This document shows, one piece after another, positions 48,612 through 59,455 of a DNA stretch of 64,000 nucleotides. The notes under the pieces are model-generated. The model had not been told where the DNA came from. It saw only the letters and a list, made by a program, of their open reading frames with translations, and ran no database searches. The stretch covers positions 434,001 through 498,000 of the forward strand of contig NZ_FXAT01000004.1 of assembly GCF_900177725.1 (NCBI RefSeq). Reading direction: 5' to 3'. Within the stretch, counting starts at the first letter, position 1, and each line of letters starts with the position of its first letter. Made by a program: the position numbers and the translations under genes. Origin of the DNA: Paraburkholderia susongensis. GTDB taxonomy: Bacteria; Pseudomonadota; Gammaproteobacteria; Burkholderiales; Burkholderiaceae.

Positions 48612-48916
48612 CTGATCTCTGTTCCTGTTGGTGTTACCTGGGTGTTACCTGGGTGTTGCCTGGATGTTGCCTGGGCCTTGCCTGGATGTCGCTTGCTGAA
48701 TCGCTGGTGTCGCGTTGGTTGTACGGTGCTGCTTCCGGCGCATCGGCCGCCCGCCGTCACTGTCATAATGCAGGACGTTGCCCGTCCATTGCGTGGCGTC
48801 ATGTCTCGTGCTCCGGCGCGGGCTTTGCGCTCATCCGGCCGGCCGCCGTGTCCATCTCACCGGACGGCGGGCCTGCGTATTGCATCCGGAAAAGCCGAGA
48901 TTATCCCCAAAACGTC
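48612..48916. other. Divergent intergenic region permease / rarA
   Basis: 305 bp without a gene. The permease side holds the 11-bp tandem repeat at 48631-48696. A CATAAT element near 48772 may be the -10 of rarA; no matching -35 is clear. Confidence 0.5.
48631..48696. repeat. 11-bp tandem repeat upstream of the NCS1 permease
   Basis: Six consecutive 11-bp units: GTGTTACCTGG (twice), GTGTTGCCTGG, ATGTTGCCTGG, GCCTTGCCTGG and a decayed ATGTCGCTTGC. The array starts 20 bp upstream of the permease ATG, inside its leader or promoter. A period of 11 bp puts each copy on nearly the same face of the helix. Confidence 0.92.
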
Positions 48917-51642
<2,726 letters not shown>

Positions 51643-51873
51643 AGGCGCGAGGTCAAGGCGGATGTGGTGTCTCGTTGCGTCGTTCGGCGATACCGCAGCC
51701 GCTTGCCCTCTGCTTGTCTCCCGTTTGCCAGGCTCCTCTGAAAATTTTTTCGGCAGGGGGCTTGGAAAAGCGGATCGAGCTGTTTTATAATCGCTTTCTC
51801 CCAAGCAACGACCCGCTTGGATCTGACGAAGCAGTAGCTGGAAGTTGAAGCCGCACTGCGAGTTGGGATACCC

Positions 51874-51964
51874 GGAAAGGTGGCAGAGTGGTCGAATGCG
51901 CTGGACTCGAAATCCAGTGTACGGTTATACCGTACCGTGAGTTCGAATCTCACCCTTTCCGCCA
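51874..51964 (+). tRNA. tRNA-Ser (anticodon CGA)
   Basis: A 91-nt class-II tRNA. The acceptor arms are GGAAAGG (51874-51880) and CCTTTCC, the D-arm contains AGAGTGGTCGAATGCGCT, and the anticodon stem CTGGA/TCCAG encloses CGA, which reads UCG. The long variable arm is TACGGTTATACCGTA and the T-arm has GTTCGAATC. The encoded 3' end is GCCA. serS lies directly upstream, and a strong terminator directly downstream. Confidence 0.98.
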
Positions 51965-51975
51965 AATTCTGAAGA

Positions 51976-52012
51976 CCCCTTGATCTCACTGAGATCGAGG
52001 GGTTTTTGCTTT
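51976..52012 (+). terminator. Intrinsic terminator of tRNA-Ser
   Basis: CCCCTTGATCTC (51976-51987) pairs with GAGATCGAGGGG (51991-52002) with one G-T pair, followed by five T residues and a second T-rich stretch. It begins 12 nt after the tRNA. Confidence 0.95.
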
Positions 52013-52658
52013 TGGCTGTCGAATTCCTTTGCCAAGGCAATTTGAAATTATTTGTACACGAGCCATTTACCGCTCGTCATCCTTTTCGTTTCTGCCGCCC
52101 TGCAAATATCTCAATCGACGCACGCCGCACGGTCCCCTAAGTCATATCTGGTACATATTCAGAGTTGGCGGCTGCGTGTCATAGGGGGTCGAAGTCCGAA
52201 AGTTTGCGGGCGACCGGCCCTCGGATCAACTTCTGAAAATGCGAATCTTCGCGGACCCCACAATTCTTGGAAATATTTTCCTTTTTTAGACGAAAAGTAC
52301 TATTTTCTCCTGGCCTAATCCCTTAGGTCGGGGTACGATTTACGCCGACTGCAGCTTTTACGGGAATAATTTTCCTGTAAGCGATGGCTGCGAAGGCAAT
52401 CGGTAAAAGGTTCGCGGGGTAGGTGACCGCGATCCCATACGCACCCGCTCCTGTCAATCTGGGCCACCGCGAGAAGCGCATTCGCGAACATCGGTCCAAT
52501 CGGACATTCAAGACGTGCGTTCAAAGCACTTCAGGACAGTTGTTTTTAAGGACTGCAAATTTATTGTTTCGGGTCCTTATTCACTGTCCGTCCGAATCCC
52601 AGCAAATACATTCCGGTCTTTTTATCGGGAATTTTCCCGACCTTGGACATTACTCAGC
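52013..52658. other. AT-richer gene-poor region after tRNA-Ser
   Basis: About 650 bp, clearly lower in GC than its flanks. It holds the possible gene remnant at 52323-52524 and, on its right side, AT-rich sequence that should carry the promoter of the glycosidase gene. I found no copy of the tRNA 3' end that would mark an attachment site. Confidence 0.55.
52323..52524 (-). pseudogene. Possible frameshifted remnant of a membrane-protein gene
   Basis: Two overlapping - strand frames join into one hydrophobic run. The first reads PIGPMFANALLAVAQIDRSG, then the frame shifts near 52440 and the second continues GAYGIAVTYPANLLPIAFAA before a basic end and a stop at 52323-52325. The run resembles the last helices of an MFS-type transporter. 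No start codon or upstream part remains. The reading depends on an assumed frameshift. Confidence 0.3.
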
Positions 52659-54263
52659 ATGATAAAACGACGTCAATTTGTCGGCGGCCTGACTGCACTC
52701 AGCGCAAGCTATCTTTTGAGCGCATGTGGCGCGGGAGGATCAGAAGACGCTAGCGGCAAAGCTTCGGATGCTTCCGGTTCGTCGGGCGCGCCCGGTTCTC
52801 CCAGCTCGTCCAACACCGCTGCCAGTGCAACGGCACGAGCGAAGTCGACCGACCCGAACAGCATCTCGATGCCGCCCGCCACCTCCATCACGGACAACTC
52901 CGGCAACGTCTGGACGCTTTCCGGCGGTTCGGTCTATCGCAACGGCGCGAAGGCAGGCGATACCTATAACGTCACGCTCGTGCTGTTTTACGGTGGCAAT
53001 ATTTATCATCAAGGCACGGGTGGTCAGTTCTACGAATGGACGGGCTCCGGCTGGGTATCCTGCAACGACCCGCGCCTCGGTGGCACCTCGGCCGACGGTA
53101 CCGCACTGCCTGATTCGCCGTACATCATCGACAAGGTCGGCGCGATCTGGACACTTTCCAACGGCGTCGTCTACCGGAATGGCGCGACAGTCAGCGAGAC
53201 GTACAACGTGTCGCTCGTGTTGTGGTATGGCGGCAAGATCTGGCATTGCGGGACGGGCGGTCAGTTCTATGTGAATACGGATGTCGCCGGTCAATGGCTG
53301 CCTTGCAGCGATCCGCGCATCGCGATCGCACCGGCCCCGGGCATGTTCTATGGCATGAACGGCCACTTCGACTACGCGTACACGCCCCAACAGCTCGTTT
53401 CGATCCTGAAGGCAATGGGCTGCACCAGCTATCGCGTCGGCTGCACCAACGATTCGACCCAGTTGAATGCGGTGATCGGACTCGCGCAGGCGTTCCAGTC
53501 GGCCGGCATGACCTTGGTGGTGTTGATCAATCAGGGTGTCTACGACGCCAACAACAATCTGCTCAATGGCGAGTCGGCCGCTTATAGCCAGGGTTACGCG
53601 GTAGCGCAGGCGATTGCCAACGCACTGAAGCCGTACGGTGTGACCATTTACGAATGCGGCAACGAGTTGACGAGACAGAACGCGACCGTGCTCAACTTCA
53701 GCTACGCGGGGACGAAAGCGTCCGACTTCAACAACGCGAACTGGCCGGTGATGCGAGGCGTGATGCGCGGGATGATCGACGGCGTGAAGTCGGTTCAGTC
53801 GAACGCCCAATGCGGCATCAATTTCTGCGTGGCCGATATCGGCGCTTCGGACGCGTTGTGGGACGGCATGCAGCCCGATGGCAGCGGTGGTTACCCGACC
53901 GTGCGCTGGGACATCACCACGTGGCACAACTACGAGGTGTACGGCGATGCCTTCGACGTCGGCACGGACGGCGCGGGTCCGGGTTTCGATCTGCCGACTT
54001 ATTGCAAGGCCCGGTATGGCGTGCCGTTCATCATCTCCGAATGGAACACCGGACCGGAGCAAACAGAGGCCTACCGTGCGAACTACATCACGTCGCAGCT
54101 CGGCGAGTTCTATCAGAACCGCAAGACGCACAATATCCAGGCCGTGATGTATTACGTACTCGATAGTGGCGACGCCACGTACGGCATCATCCTCAACGGT
54201 AACCCGTTGAATCCGTCGTACAGTGCGTTTACGAGCTTCACGTCGGGCCATCCCGACAACTGA
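52659..54263 (+). CDS. Secreted glycoside-hydrolase-like lipoprotein with duplicated N-terminal module
   Basis: A 534-aa exported lipoprotein. The N-terminus MIKRRQFVGG is Tat-like, and LLSAC gives lipidated Cys23. A Ser/Ala-rich linker runs to about 72. Two copies of an unrecognised module follow (76-139 and 155-221), each with WTL(S)NG-VYRNGA, TYNV-LVL-YGG and GTGGQFY. Residues 228-528 look like a clan-A beta/alpha-barrel glycosidase: the acid/base candidate is Glu336 in CGNEL and the nucleophile candidate Glu461 in ISEWN. PslG-like family 39 hydrolases are the nearest idea. The ribosome site is weak. Confidence 0.72.
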   Translation: MIKRRQFVGGLTALSASYLLSACGAGGSEDASGKASDASGSSGAPGSPSSSNTAASATARAKSTDPNSISMPPATSITDNSGNVWTLSGGSVYRNGAKAGDTYNVTLVLFYGGNIYHQGTGGQFYEWTGSGWVSCNDPRLGGTSADGTALPDSPYIIDKVGAIWTLSNGVVYRNGATVSETYNVSLVLWYGGKIWHCGTGGQFYVNTDVAGQWLPCSDPRIAIAPAPGMFYGMNGHFDYAYTPQQLVSILKAMGCTSYRVGCTNDSTQLNAVIGLAQAFQSAGMTLVVLINQGVYDANNNLLNGESAAYSQGYAVAQAIANALKPYGVTIYECGNELTRQNATVLNFSYAGTKASDFNNANWPVMRGVMRGMIDGVKSVQSNAQCGINFCVADIGASDALWDGMQPDGSGGYPTVRWDITTWHNYEVYGDAFDVGTDGAGPGFDLPTYCKARYGVPFIISEWNTGPEQTEAYRANYITSQLGEFYQNRKTHNIQAVMYYVLDSGDATYGIILNGNPLNPSYSAFTSFTSGHPDN

Positions 54264-54627
54264 CAGGCTAGTATCGACGCAAGCAGTGCTGCTCATTCGC
54301 CGGCGATGATGTCCGGCGCAAAGGGCAGCACGCCGACACCTCGTGTGAACATAAGCTTCCCGGAATTTAGTTCGGAAAACTGAATTGTTCGCACGATGGG
54401 CGATGAGGTTTGATAAACCTTCCAACCGCGCACCTGCCAGCGCTCCTCTCGATAGCGTAACAACCGCTCTCATACGCACCGCTTCAGCCGCTTTCAGCAG
54501 GGTCCATCCGCGATCCTCTGTACAATTGCCCGAAATCGCCCGATCGAGAGGCGGTTGCGGGCCGCTGCGCTTTCGAGCCTGGCGGATCATCTCGCGCCTG
54601 ACCCCGCGACTCACATCGACTGAATTC
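54264..54627. other. Intergenic region glycosidase / map
   Basis: 364 bp. Next to the glycosidase stop lies a two-part hairpin (54286-54331). The rest holds no convincing gene. A GTACAAT element near 54520 could be the -10 of map. Confidence 0.5.
54286..54331 (+). terminator. Two-part hairpin after the glycosidase gene
   Basis: GTGCTGC (54286-54292) pairs with GCAGCAC (54325-54331), and CGCCGG (54298-54303) pairs with CCGGCG (54313-54318) inside it. No T-tract follows. It starts 22 nt after the stop codon, so a terminator role is likely but weak. Confidence 0.5.
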
Positions 54628-55413
54628 ATGGCCATTACCTACAAGACCCCCGACGATATCGCGAGGCTACGCATTGCCGGCCGCCTCGCGGCCGACGTAC
54701 TGGCAATGATCGGCGAGCACGTCAAGGCCGGCGTGTCCACCGACGAACTCGACGCGCTGTGCAACGACTACATCGTCAACACGCAAAAGTCGATTCCGGC
54801 GAATGTCGGTTATATGGGCTTTCCGAAGACCGTCTGCACGTCGGTCAACAGCGTGGTGTGCCACGGCATCCCGAACCGCAACGAGGTCCTCAAGGACGGC
54901 GACATCATCAACATCGACGTCGCGATCATCAGGGACGGCTATTTCGGCGACACGAGCCGCATGTACTGCGTCGGCCAGCCGAGCACGGTCGCGCGTCAAC
55001 TGGTCGACACGACCTACGAGGCGATGGTGGCCGGCATCCGCGAAGTGAAGCCGGGCGCGACGCTCGGCGACGTCGGCCACGCGATCCAGAAGGTTGCTCA
55101 GCGCGAGGGCTTCTCGATCGTGCGCGACTATTGCGGGCACGGCATCGGCAAGGTTTATCACGAAGATCCGCAGGTGCTGCACTACGGCCAGCCGGGGCAG
55201 GGCGTACGCCTGAAGCCGGGCATGGTGTTCACGATCGAGCCGATGATCAACGCGGGCCGTGCCGGCACGAGCGTGCAGCGCGACGGTTGGACCGTGGTCA
55301 CGAAGGACCGCTCGCTCTCGGCGCAGTGGGAGCACATGGTCGCCGTGACCGACGACGGCTATGAACTGCTCACGCCGTGGCCGGACGGCACCGGCCGCTA
55401 CGAGGCGCCGTGA
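54628..55413 (+). CDS. map: Type I methionine aminopeptidase Map
   Basis: A 261-aa metalloprotease that removes N-terminal methionine. The metal ligands are in place: Asp in NIDVAIIRDGYFGDTSR (two Asp), His in YCGHGIGKVYHEDP, and Glu in FTIEPM and in SAQWEHMVAVT. GYMGFPKTVCTSVNSVVCHG is the typical pre-metal segment. It is not beside rpsB, the usual place of the essential copy, so this may be a second map gene or a rearranged one. Confidence 0.96.
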   Translation: MAITYKTPDDIARLRIAGRLAADVLAMIGEHVKAGVSTDELDALCNDYIVNTQKSIPANVGYMGFPKTVCTSVNSVVCHGIPNRNEVLKDGDIINIDVAIIRDGYFGDTSRMYCVGQPSTVARQLVDTTYEAMVAGIREVKPGATLGDVGHAIQKVAQREGFSIVRDYCGHGIGKVYHEDPQVLHYGQPGQGVRLKPGMVFTIEPMINAGRAGTSVQRDGWTVVTKDRSLSAQWEHMVAVTDDGYELLTPWPDGTGRYEAP

Positions 55414-55591
55414 GCGCGCCGCATGCGGCTTTGAAGCTTGCAGTCAATGCCAGCGACGCCGATTGTGGCCGGCATTGTTCGCATCCGATGCGAATGCCTC
55501 GCGTGCCCGGCTGTTCTGGTCAATAATAAATTGACTCGCGTGCCGGTTCGGTTAAAGCTACGTGTTAGGGTTTCAAGGGGTTTTCGTCTGC

Positions 55592-56125
55592 ATGAGTCCG
55601 TCATTGACTGTTCGCCGCATCACCGCTGATCAGGGCGCCGTTTTTCGCGAACTCCGTACTGCGTCGCTGCGAGAGGCGCCCTATGCCTTCGGCGCGACGC
55701 TGGAGGACGCGTTATCGGCCGACGCCGCCAGTTTCGACGCCACTGCGGCGCAGCACGAGGTTTCGCTGTCCGTCGGCACCTTCATCCTCTACACCGAAGG
55801 CCATCCGGCCGGCCTGATCGAAGCGCATTTCGACGACACCGCCGCGCGTCGCGCGTTCGTTTGTGAACTGTGGGTAGCGCCGGCCGTGCGCCATCTGCGC
55901 GGCGGCGAACTGCTCGTCGACACGGCGAGCAACTGGCTCGCGGGCGCGGGCGCAGTGGAAATCTACGCGTGGGTCGCCGACGCCAACCGCACGGCGATGC
56001 GCTTCTACGAGGCGCTCGGCTTCGGTCCGGCCGGTGAGCACCGGCGCGGCGCGCGCGCTCCCGAGCAGGCCGAAAGTCTGCTGGTGCGGCACGTGACGGC
56101 CGCGTCGCAGGCGCATCAGTCGTGA
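55592..56125 (+). CDS. GNAT-family N-acetyltransferase
   Basis: A 177-aa acetyltransferase of the GNAT fold. The acetyl-CoA-binding loop region is CELWVAPAVRHLRGGELLVD near residue 92, and the end motif ANRTAMRFYEALGFGPAGEHR is standard. The substrate is unknown. I chose the ATG at 55592 because upstream in-frame sequence is not GNAT-like. It lies alone between map and the min operon. Confidence 0.88.
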   Translation: MSPSLTVRRITADQGAVFRELRTASLREAPYAFGATLEDALSADAASFDATAAQHEVSLSVGTFILYTEGHPAGLIEAHFDDTAARRAFVCELWVAPAVRHLRGGELLVDTASNWLAGAGAVEIYAWVADANRTAMRFYEALGFGPAGEHRRGARAPEQAESLLVRHVTAASQAHQS

Positions 56126-56406
56126 TCCCGCGGGCGGCGCGAGAGCCTGCCGCTCGCATTTGCCCGGCCTCTTCCTGGCCTCTCCCCGGCGCGAATTTTT
56201 TCCTGCGTCATTTTCTTCCGTATAGTCCACGATCACGGCCGCGCGACGAGCGCGGCCGCCCGTACCTGTGCGCGGCGCGCCAGGCGCGCGGCCTCTCGGG
56301 CCCGGCATCTCGCTGCGCAGTACGAGCGACAGCAGATTCTCCCGGCAAAAAAACTGGCCGTGTGCGTGTACGCCTGTAAAATACGCAAAATTTTTTGCCG
56401 AACGCT

Positions 56407-57300
56407 ATGTCGCCCAAGAAATCGCCCTTTTTCGAACTTCGCAGCGGCTCTGTCGACACGCTCATGTTCGTGGTCAAGACGACCGACCTCGAAGCGATGC
56501 GCGCCGAACTGACGCGGCGCTTCGAGGCGACCCCCGAATTCTTCGCGAACGACGTCGTCGCGATCGACGTGCGGCGTCTCGCTGAAAACGAGCGCGTGCC
56601 GCTCGCCGACATCGCGCAACTGCTCGACAGCGTGCGCATGCGGCCGATCGGCGTGGTCGCCAATGCGGCGCAGGCGTGGGCGGCTGAAGCGGCGTTGCCG
56701 TTGCTCGAGGCGCGCGACCGCCGCGGCGGCGCAGCGAAGCAGAGCGACGAAGAGGGCGCGGCGGCAGCGGGCACGGCCGCCAACGCGGCTACCAACCTGG
56801 CTAGCAGCGCGGCTACAGGCGCTGCCGCAGACACAACCGCAAACAAAGCAACAAATCCGGCAACGAGCACGGCAGTCACCACGGCCATCCCGGCAGCCAG
56901 TTCCGGCGCCTCCGCCGCGCTCGAGCCAGCGGCGGGCGTCGAGCCGGTGAGGCTTGCCACGTCGTCGCAAACGATGGTGATCGACAAGCCGCTGCGCTCG
57001 GGCCAGCGCATTTACGCAAAAGGCGATCTCGTCGTGCTCGGCCTCGTGAGCTACGGCGCCGAGGTGATCGCGGAAGGCAATATCCACATTTACGCGCCGC
57101 TGCGCGGCCGGGCATTGGCCGGCGTGCAGGGCAATCACGACGCGCGCATTTTCTGCACGTGTCTCGAGCCGGAACTCATCTCGATCGCAGGCATCTATCG
57201 AACGACCGAGAACCCGCTGCCGGCCGACGTGCTCGGCAAGCCGGTGCAGATCTGGCTCGAAGAAGAAAAACTGATGATCGAACCGTTGCGGCTCACCTGA
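56407..57300 (+). CDS. minC: Septum site-determining protein MinC
   Basis: A 297-aa FtsZ-assembly inhibitor. The N-terminal MinC_N domain occupies residues 1-110 and begins [20 protein letters not shown]. Residues 185-297 are the right-handed beta-helix MinC_C domain with [21 protein letters not shown]. Between them is an unusually long, repetitive Ala/Thr/Asn-rich linker of about 60 residues. It heads the minCDE operon, about 100 bp before minD. Confidence 0.96.
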   Translation: MSPKKSPFFELRSGSVDTLMFVVKTTDLEAMRAELTRRFEATPEFFANDVVAIDVRRLAENERVPLADIAQLLDSVRMRPIGVVANAAQAWAAEAALPLLEARDRRGGAAKQSDEEGAAAAGTAANAATNLASSAATGAAADTTANKATNPATSTAVTTAIPAASSGASAALEPAAGVEPVRLATSSQTMVIDKPLRSGQRIYAKGDLVVLGLVSYGAEVIAEGNIHIYAPLRGRALAGVQGNHDARIFCTCLEPELISIAGIYRTTENPLPADVLGKPVQIWLEEEKLMIEPLRLT

Positions 57301-57404
57301 GAGGCGCGAAGCGCGCGTGGCTCATGGCGTTCTCCGGCACACGGCGTTTCACGGAAAAAAGGCCGCACATAACTGACGCATTTGACGAACACAAGGTAAG
57401 GGTA

Positions 57405-58220
57405 ATGGCAAAAATCATTGTGGTGACTTCGGGCAAGGGTGGCGTGGGCAAGACGACCACGAGCGCGAGTTTTGCATCGGCCCTCGCATTGCGTGGCAGC
57501 AAGACCGCCGTGATCGACTTCGACGTCGGCCTGCGCAATCTCGACCTCATCATGGGCTGCGAGCGCCGCGTCGTGTATGACCTGATCAACGTGATCCAGG
57601 GCGAAGCCAATCTGAACCAGGCGCTCATCAAGGACAAGAAGTGCGAGAACCTGTTCATCCTGCCGGCCTCGCAGACGCGCGATAAAGACGCGCTCACGTT
57701 GGAAGGCGTCGAGAAGGTCATCAACGATCTGATCGCGATGGACTTCGAGTACATCGTTTGCGATTCGCCGGCCGGCATCGAATCGGGCGCGCTGCTCGCG
57801 ATGCACTTCGCCGACGAGGCGCTGATCGTGACGAATCCGGAAGTGTCGTCGGTACGCGACTCGGACCGCATTCTCGGCATCCTCTCGTCGAAGACGAAGC
57901 GCGCGATCGAAGGCAAGGAGCCGATCAAGGAACATCTGCTTATCACGCGCTACAACCCGAAGCGCGTCAACGAAGGAGAAATGCTCTCGCTCACCGACAT
58001 CCAGGAAATTCTGCGCATCGATCTGATCGGCGTGATTCCGGAATCGGAAGCCGTGCTGCACGCGTCGAACCAGGGTCTGCCGGCCGTGCATCTCGACGGT
58101 ACCGATGTGGCCGAATCCTACAAGGACGTCGTGTCGCGTTTCCTCGGCGAGCAGAAATCGCTCCGCTTTGTCGATTACCAGAAGCCCGGGCTGCTGCAGC
58201 GCCTCTTCGGCACCAAGTAA
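57405..58220 (+). CDS. minD: Septum site-determining protein MinD
   Basis: A 271-aa membrane-cycling ATPase that recruits MinC and is stimulated by MinE. The deviant Walker A KGGVGKTT is at residues 11-18, [11 protein letters not shown] is the switch region, and the C-terminal amphipathic membrane-targeting helix is [10 protein letters not shown]. Length is normal. It is followed by minE 14 bp later. Confidence 0.99.
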   Translation: MAKIIVVTSGKGGVGKTTTSASFASALALRGSKTAVIDFDVGLRNLDLIMGCERRVVYDLINVIQGEANLNQALIKDKKCENLFILPASQTRDKDALTLEGVEKVINDLIAMDFEYIVCDSPAGIESGALLAMHFADEALIVTNPEVSSVRDSDRILGILSSKTKRAIEGKEPIKEHLLITRYNPKRVNEGEMLSLTDIQEILRIDLIGVIPESEAVLHASNQGLPAVHLDGTDVAESYKDVVSRFLGEQKSLRFVDYQKPGLLQRLFGTK

Positions 58221-58234
58221 GGGGAGCGCACGTA

Positions 58235-58489
58235 ATGTCGATTCTTTCGTTTTTGCTGGGCGAGAAAAAGAAGTCCGCGTCGGTAGCGAAGGAACGCCTG
58301 CAGTTGATCATCGCGCACGAGCGCGCCAGCGGCCATGCGCCCGCCGATTATCTGCCTGCGTTGCAACGCGAACTGGTGGCCGTGATCTCGAAGTACGTGA
58401 AGATCTCCAATGACGATATTCGCGTAAGCCTCGAGCGTCAGGACGATCTCGAAGTGCTCGAGGTCAAGATCGAAATACCGCAGGTCTGA
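58235..58489 (+). CDS. minE: Cell division topological specificity factor MinE
   Basis: An 84-aa protein. The N-terminal [15 protein letters not shown] is the membrane-binding and MinD-contact part, [11 protein letters not shown] is the anti-MinCD helix/strand, and the C-terminal half is the dimerising topological-specificity domain ending VKIEIPQV. It completes minCDE. A GC hairpin lies 20 nt past the stop. Confidence 0.98.
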   Translation: MSILSFLLGEKKKSASVAKERLQLIIAHERASGHAPADYLPALQRELVAVISKYVKISNDDIRVSLERQDDLEVLEVKIEIPQV

Positions 58490-58903
58490 TCGTTCGTTGG
58501 ACCGCGTGCCCGGCCGCTCGTTGGCGGCCGGTTGTGCGCCGCGTGCACCGCGTGCGGTGCGCTGCATGGTGTCGCGGTGATTCGACGCGATGCTGTGCGG
58601 CGTGTGCCGTCTGCTTTCCGCTTCCCTGCTTTTCCGCTTGTGCGGCGTTCGTTCGTGCTCGCGCGTGCGCTCGCATGTGAGTTCTCGCCGAAGTCTCCTC
58701 ATCGAAGTTCTCTCGCCGAAACTCTTCCATTCGTCGGCCTCTCCCAATCCCGGCCTCTGCGGCGCTCGCCGCGCTCCATGCTCCGGTCGAAATAATCCGT
58801 TGCACTTCAGCGTGTGCCGTTACACGGGCATCGTCAGCCGTGCCGAACCCTCGCGCATTAAACCGGTAACGCCGCATCCGGTGTTCAACCAAAGAGGGAA
58901 ATC
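58490..58903. other. Intergenic region minE / YXWGXW gene
   Basis: 414 bp, without a convincing gene. It contains the hairpin at 58510-58531 and GC-rich, GCGTGC-type low-complexity sequence, then the leader of the next gene with AGAGGGAAATC ahead of its ATG. Confidence 0.5.
58510..58531 (+). terminator. GC-rich hairpin after minE
   Basis: CCGGCCGC (58510-58517) pairs with GCGGCCGG (58524-58531) around TCGTTG. Only TTG follows, so it is a weak candidate for the end of the min operon. Confidence 0.45.
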
Positions 58904-59215
58904 ATGAACAGAACCTTTCGCCTGCTGCTTGCCAACACCGTGCTGATTGCCGCCGGCGCCGCCGCGATGGCGTCGGCTTCGGCAGAGGAAGTCGTCATCG
59001 TTGCGCCGTCCGCGCCGCCGCCGGTCCGCTTCGAAGCGGTGCCCGCGCCGCGTGTCGGCTATGTGTGGGACCACGGTCACTGGCGCTGGGATCATGGCCG
59101 CTACGTATGGGTCGGCGGACACTGGCAGGCTGAACGCGTCGGCTATCACTGGATGCCGGGTCACTGGATCGAGCACGGTCCGAACTATCGCTGGGTTCCG
59201 GGTCACTGGGCGTAA
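58904..59215 (+). CDS. YXWGXW-repeat secreted protein
   Basis: A 103-aa exported protein. The signal peptide core is near residues 8-25 and ends at ASA (residue 27). The mature part repeats an aromatic motif of the YXWGXW type: VWDHGHWRWDHGRYVWVGGHW, described as five W/H-rich turns between residues 54 and 102. Function is unknown. Such proteins are found in many proteobacterial envelopes. AGAGGGA precedes the ATG. Confidence 0.85.
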   Translation: MNRTFRLLLANTVLIAAGAAAMASASAEEVVIVAPSAPPPVRFEAVPAPRVGYVWDHGHWRWDHGRYVWVGGHWQAERVGYHWMPGHWIEHGPNYRWVPGHWA

Positions 59216-59344
59216 CCGGGCGCAGACGGCGCGTTGGCGTTCAGCGGCGCGCGGCGCATGGCGGTCGACATCGCCCGCGCCGTGTGTTCAGGTTTGATGG
59301 AACGGGCGCGCTATAGCGCGCCTGTGAGTATGGAGAAACACGCA

Positions 59345-59455
59345 ATGAAAAAGAATCTGCTCGTGCTTGCCGCGCTCGCGGTGATGCTCGCCGGCTGTGT
59401 CGTCGTACCCGCGCGGCCGATGTACGTGCACGCGCCGCGCGTGGTCGTCTACTGA
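59345..59455 (+). CDS. Tiny lipoprotein, 36 aa
   Basis: A 36-aa lipoprotein. MKKNLLVLAALAVMLAGC ends in a perfect lipobox (Cys18), leaving 18 mature residues rich in Val, Pro, Arg and Tyr. GGAG about 10 nt before the ATG supports expression. The stop overlaps the end of the convergent ClC gene by 7 bp. Function is unknown; it is too short for most automated callers. Confidence 0.7.
   Translation: MKKNLLVLAALAVMLAGCVVVPARPMYVHAPRVVVY

Noticed and set aside
48612..48720. TPP riboswitch ahead of the CytX-like permease.
   Set aside because: The leader is taken up by the 11-bp tandem repeat, and the conserved TPP-binding elements are not visible.
52013..52658. Attachment site formed by a second copy of the tRNA-Ser 3' end.
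   Set aside because: I looked for GTTCGAATC or CCTTTCCGCCA downstream and found no copy before map.
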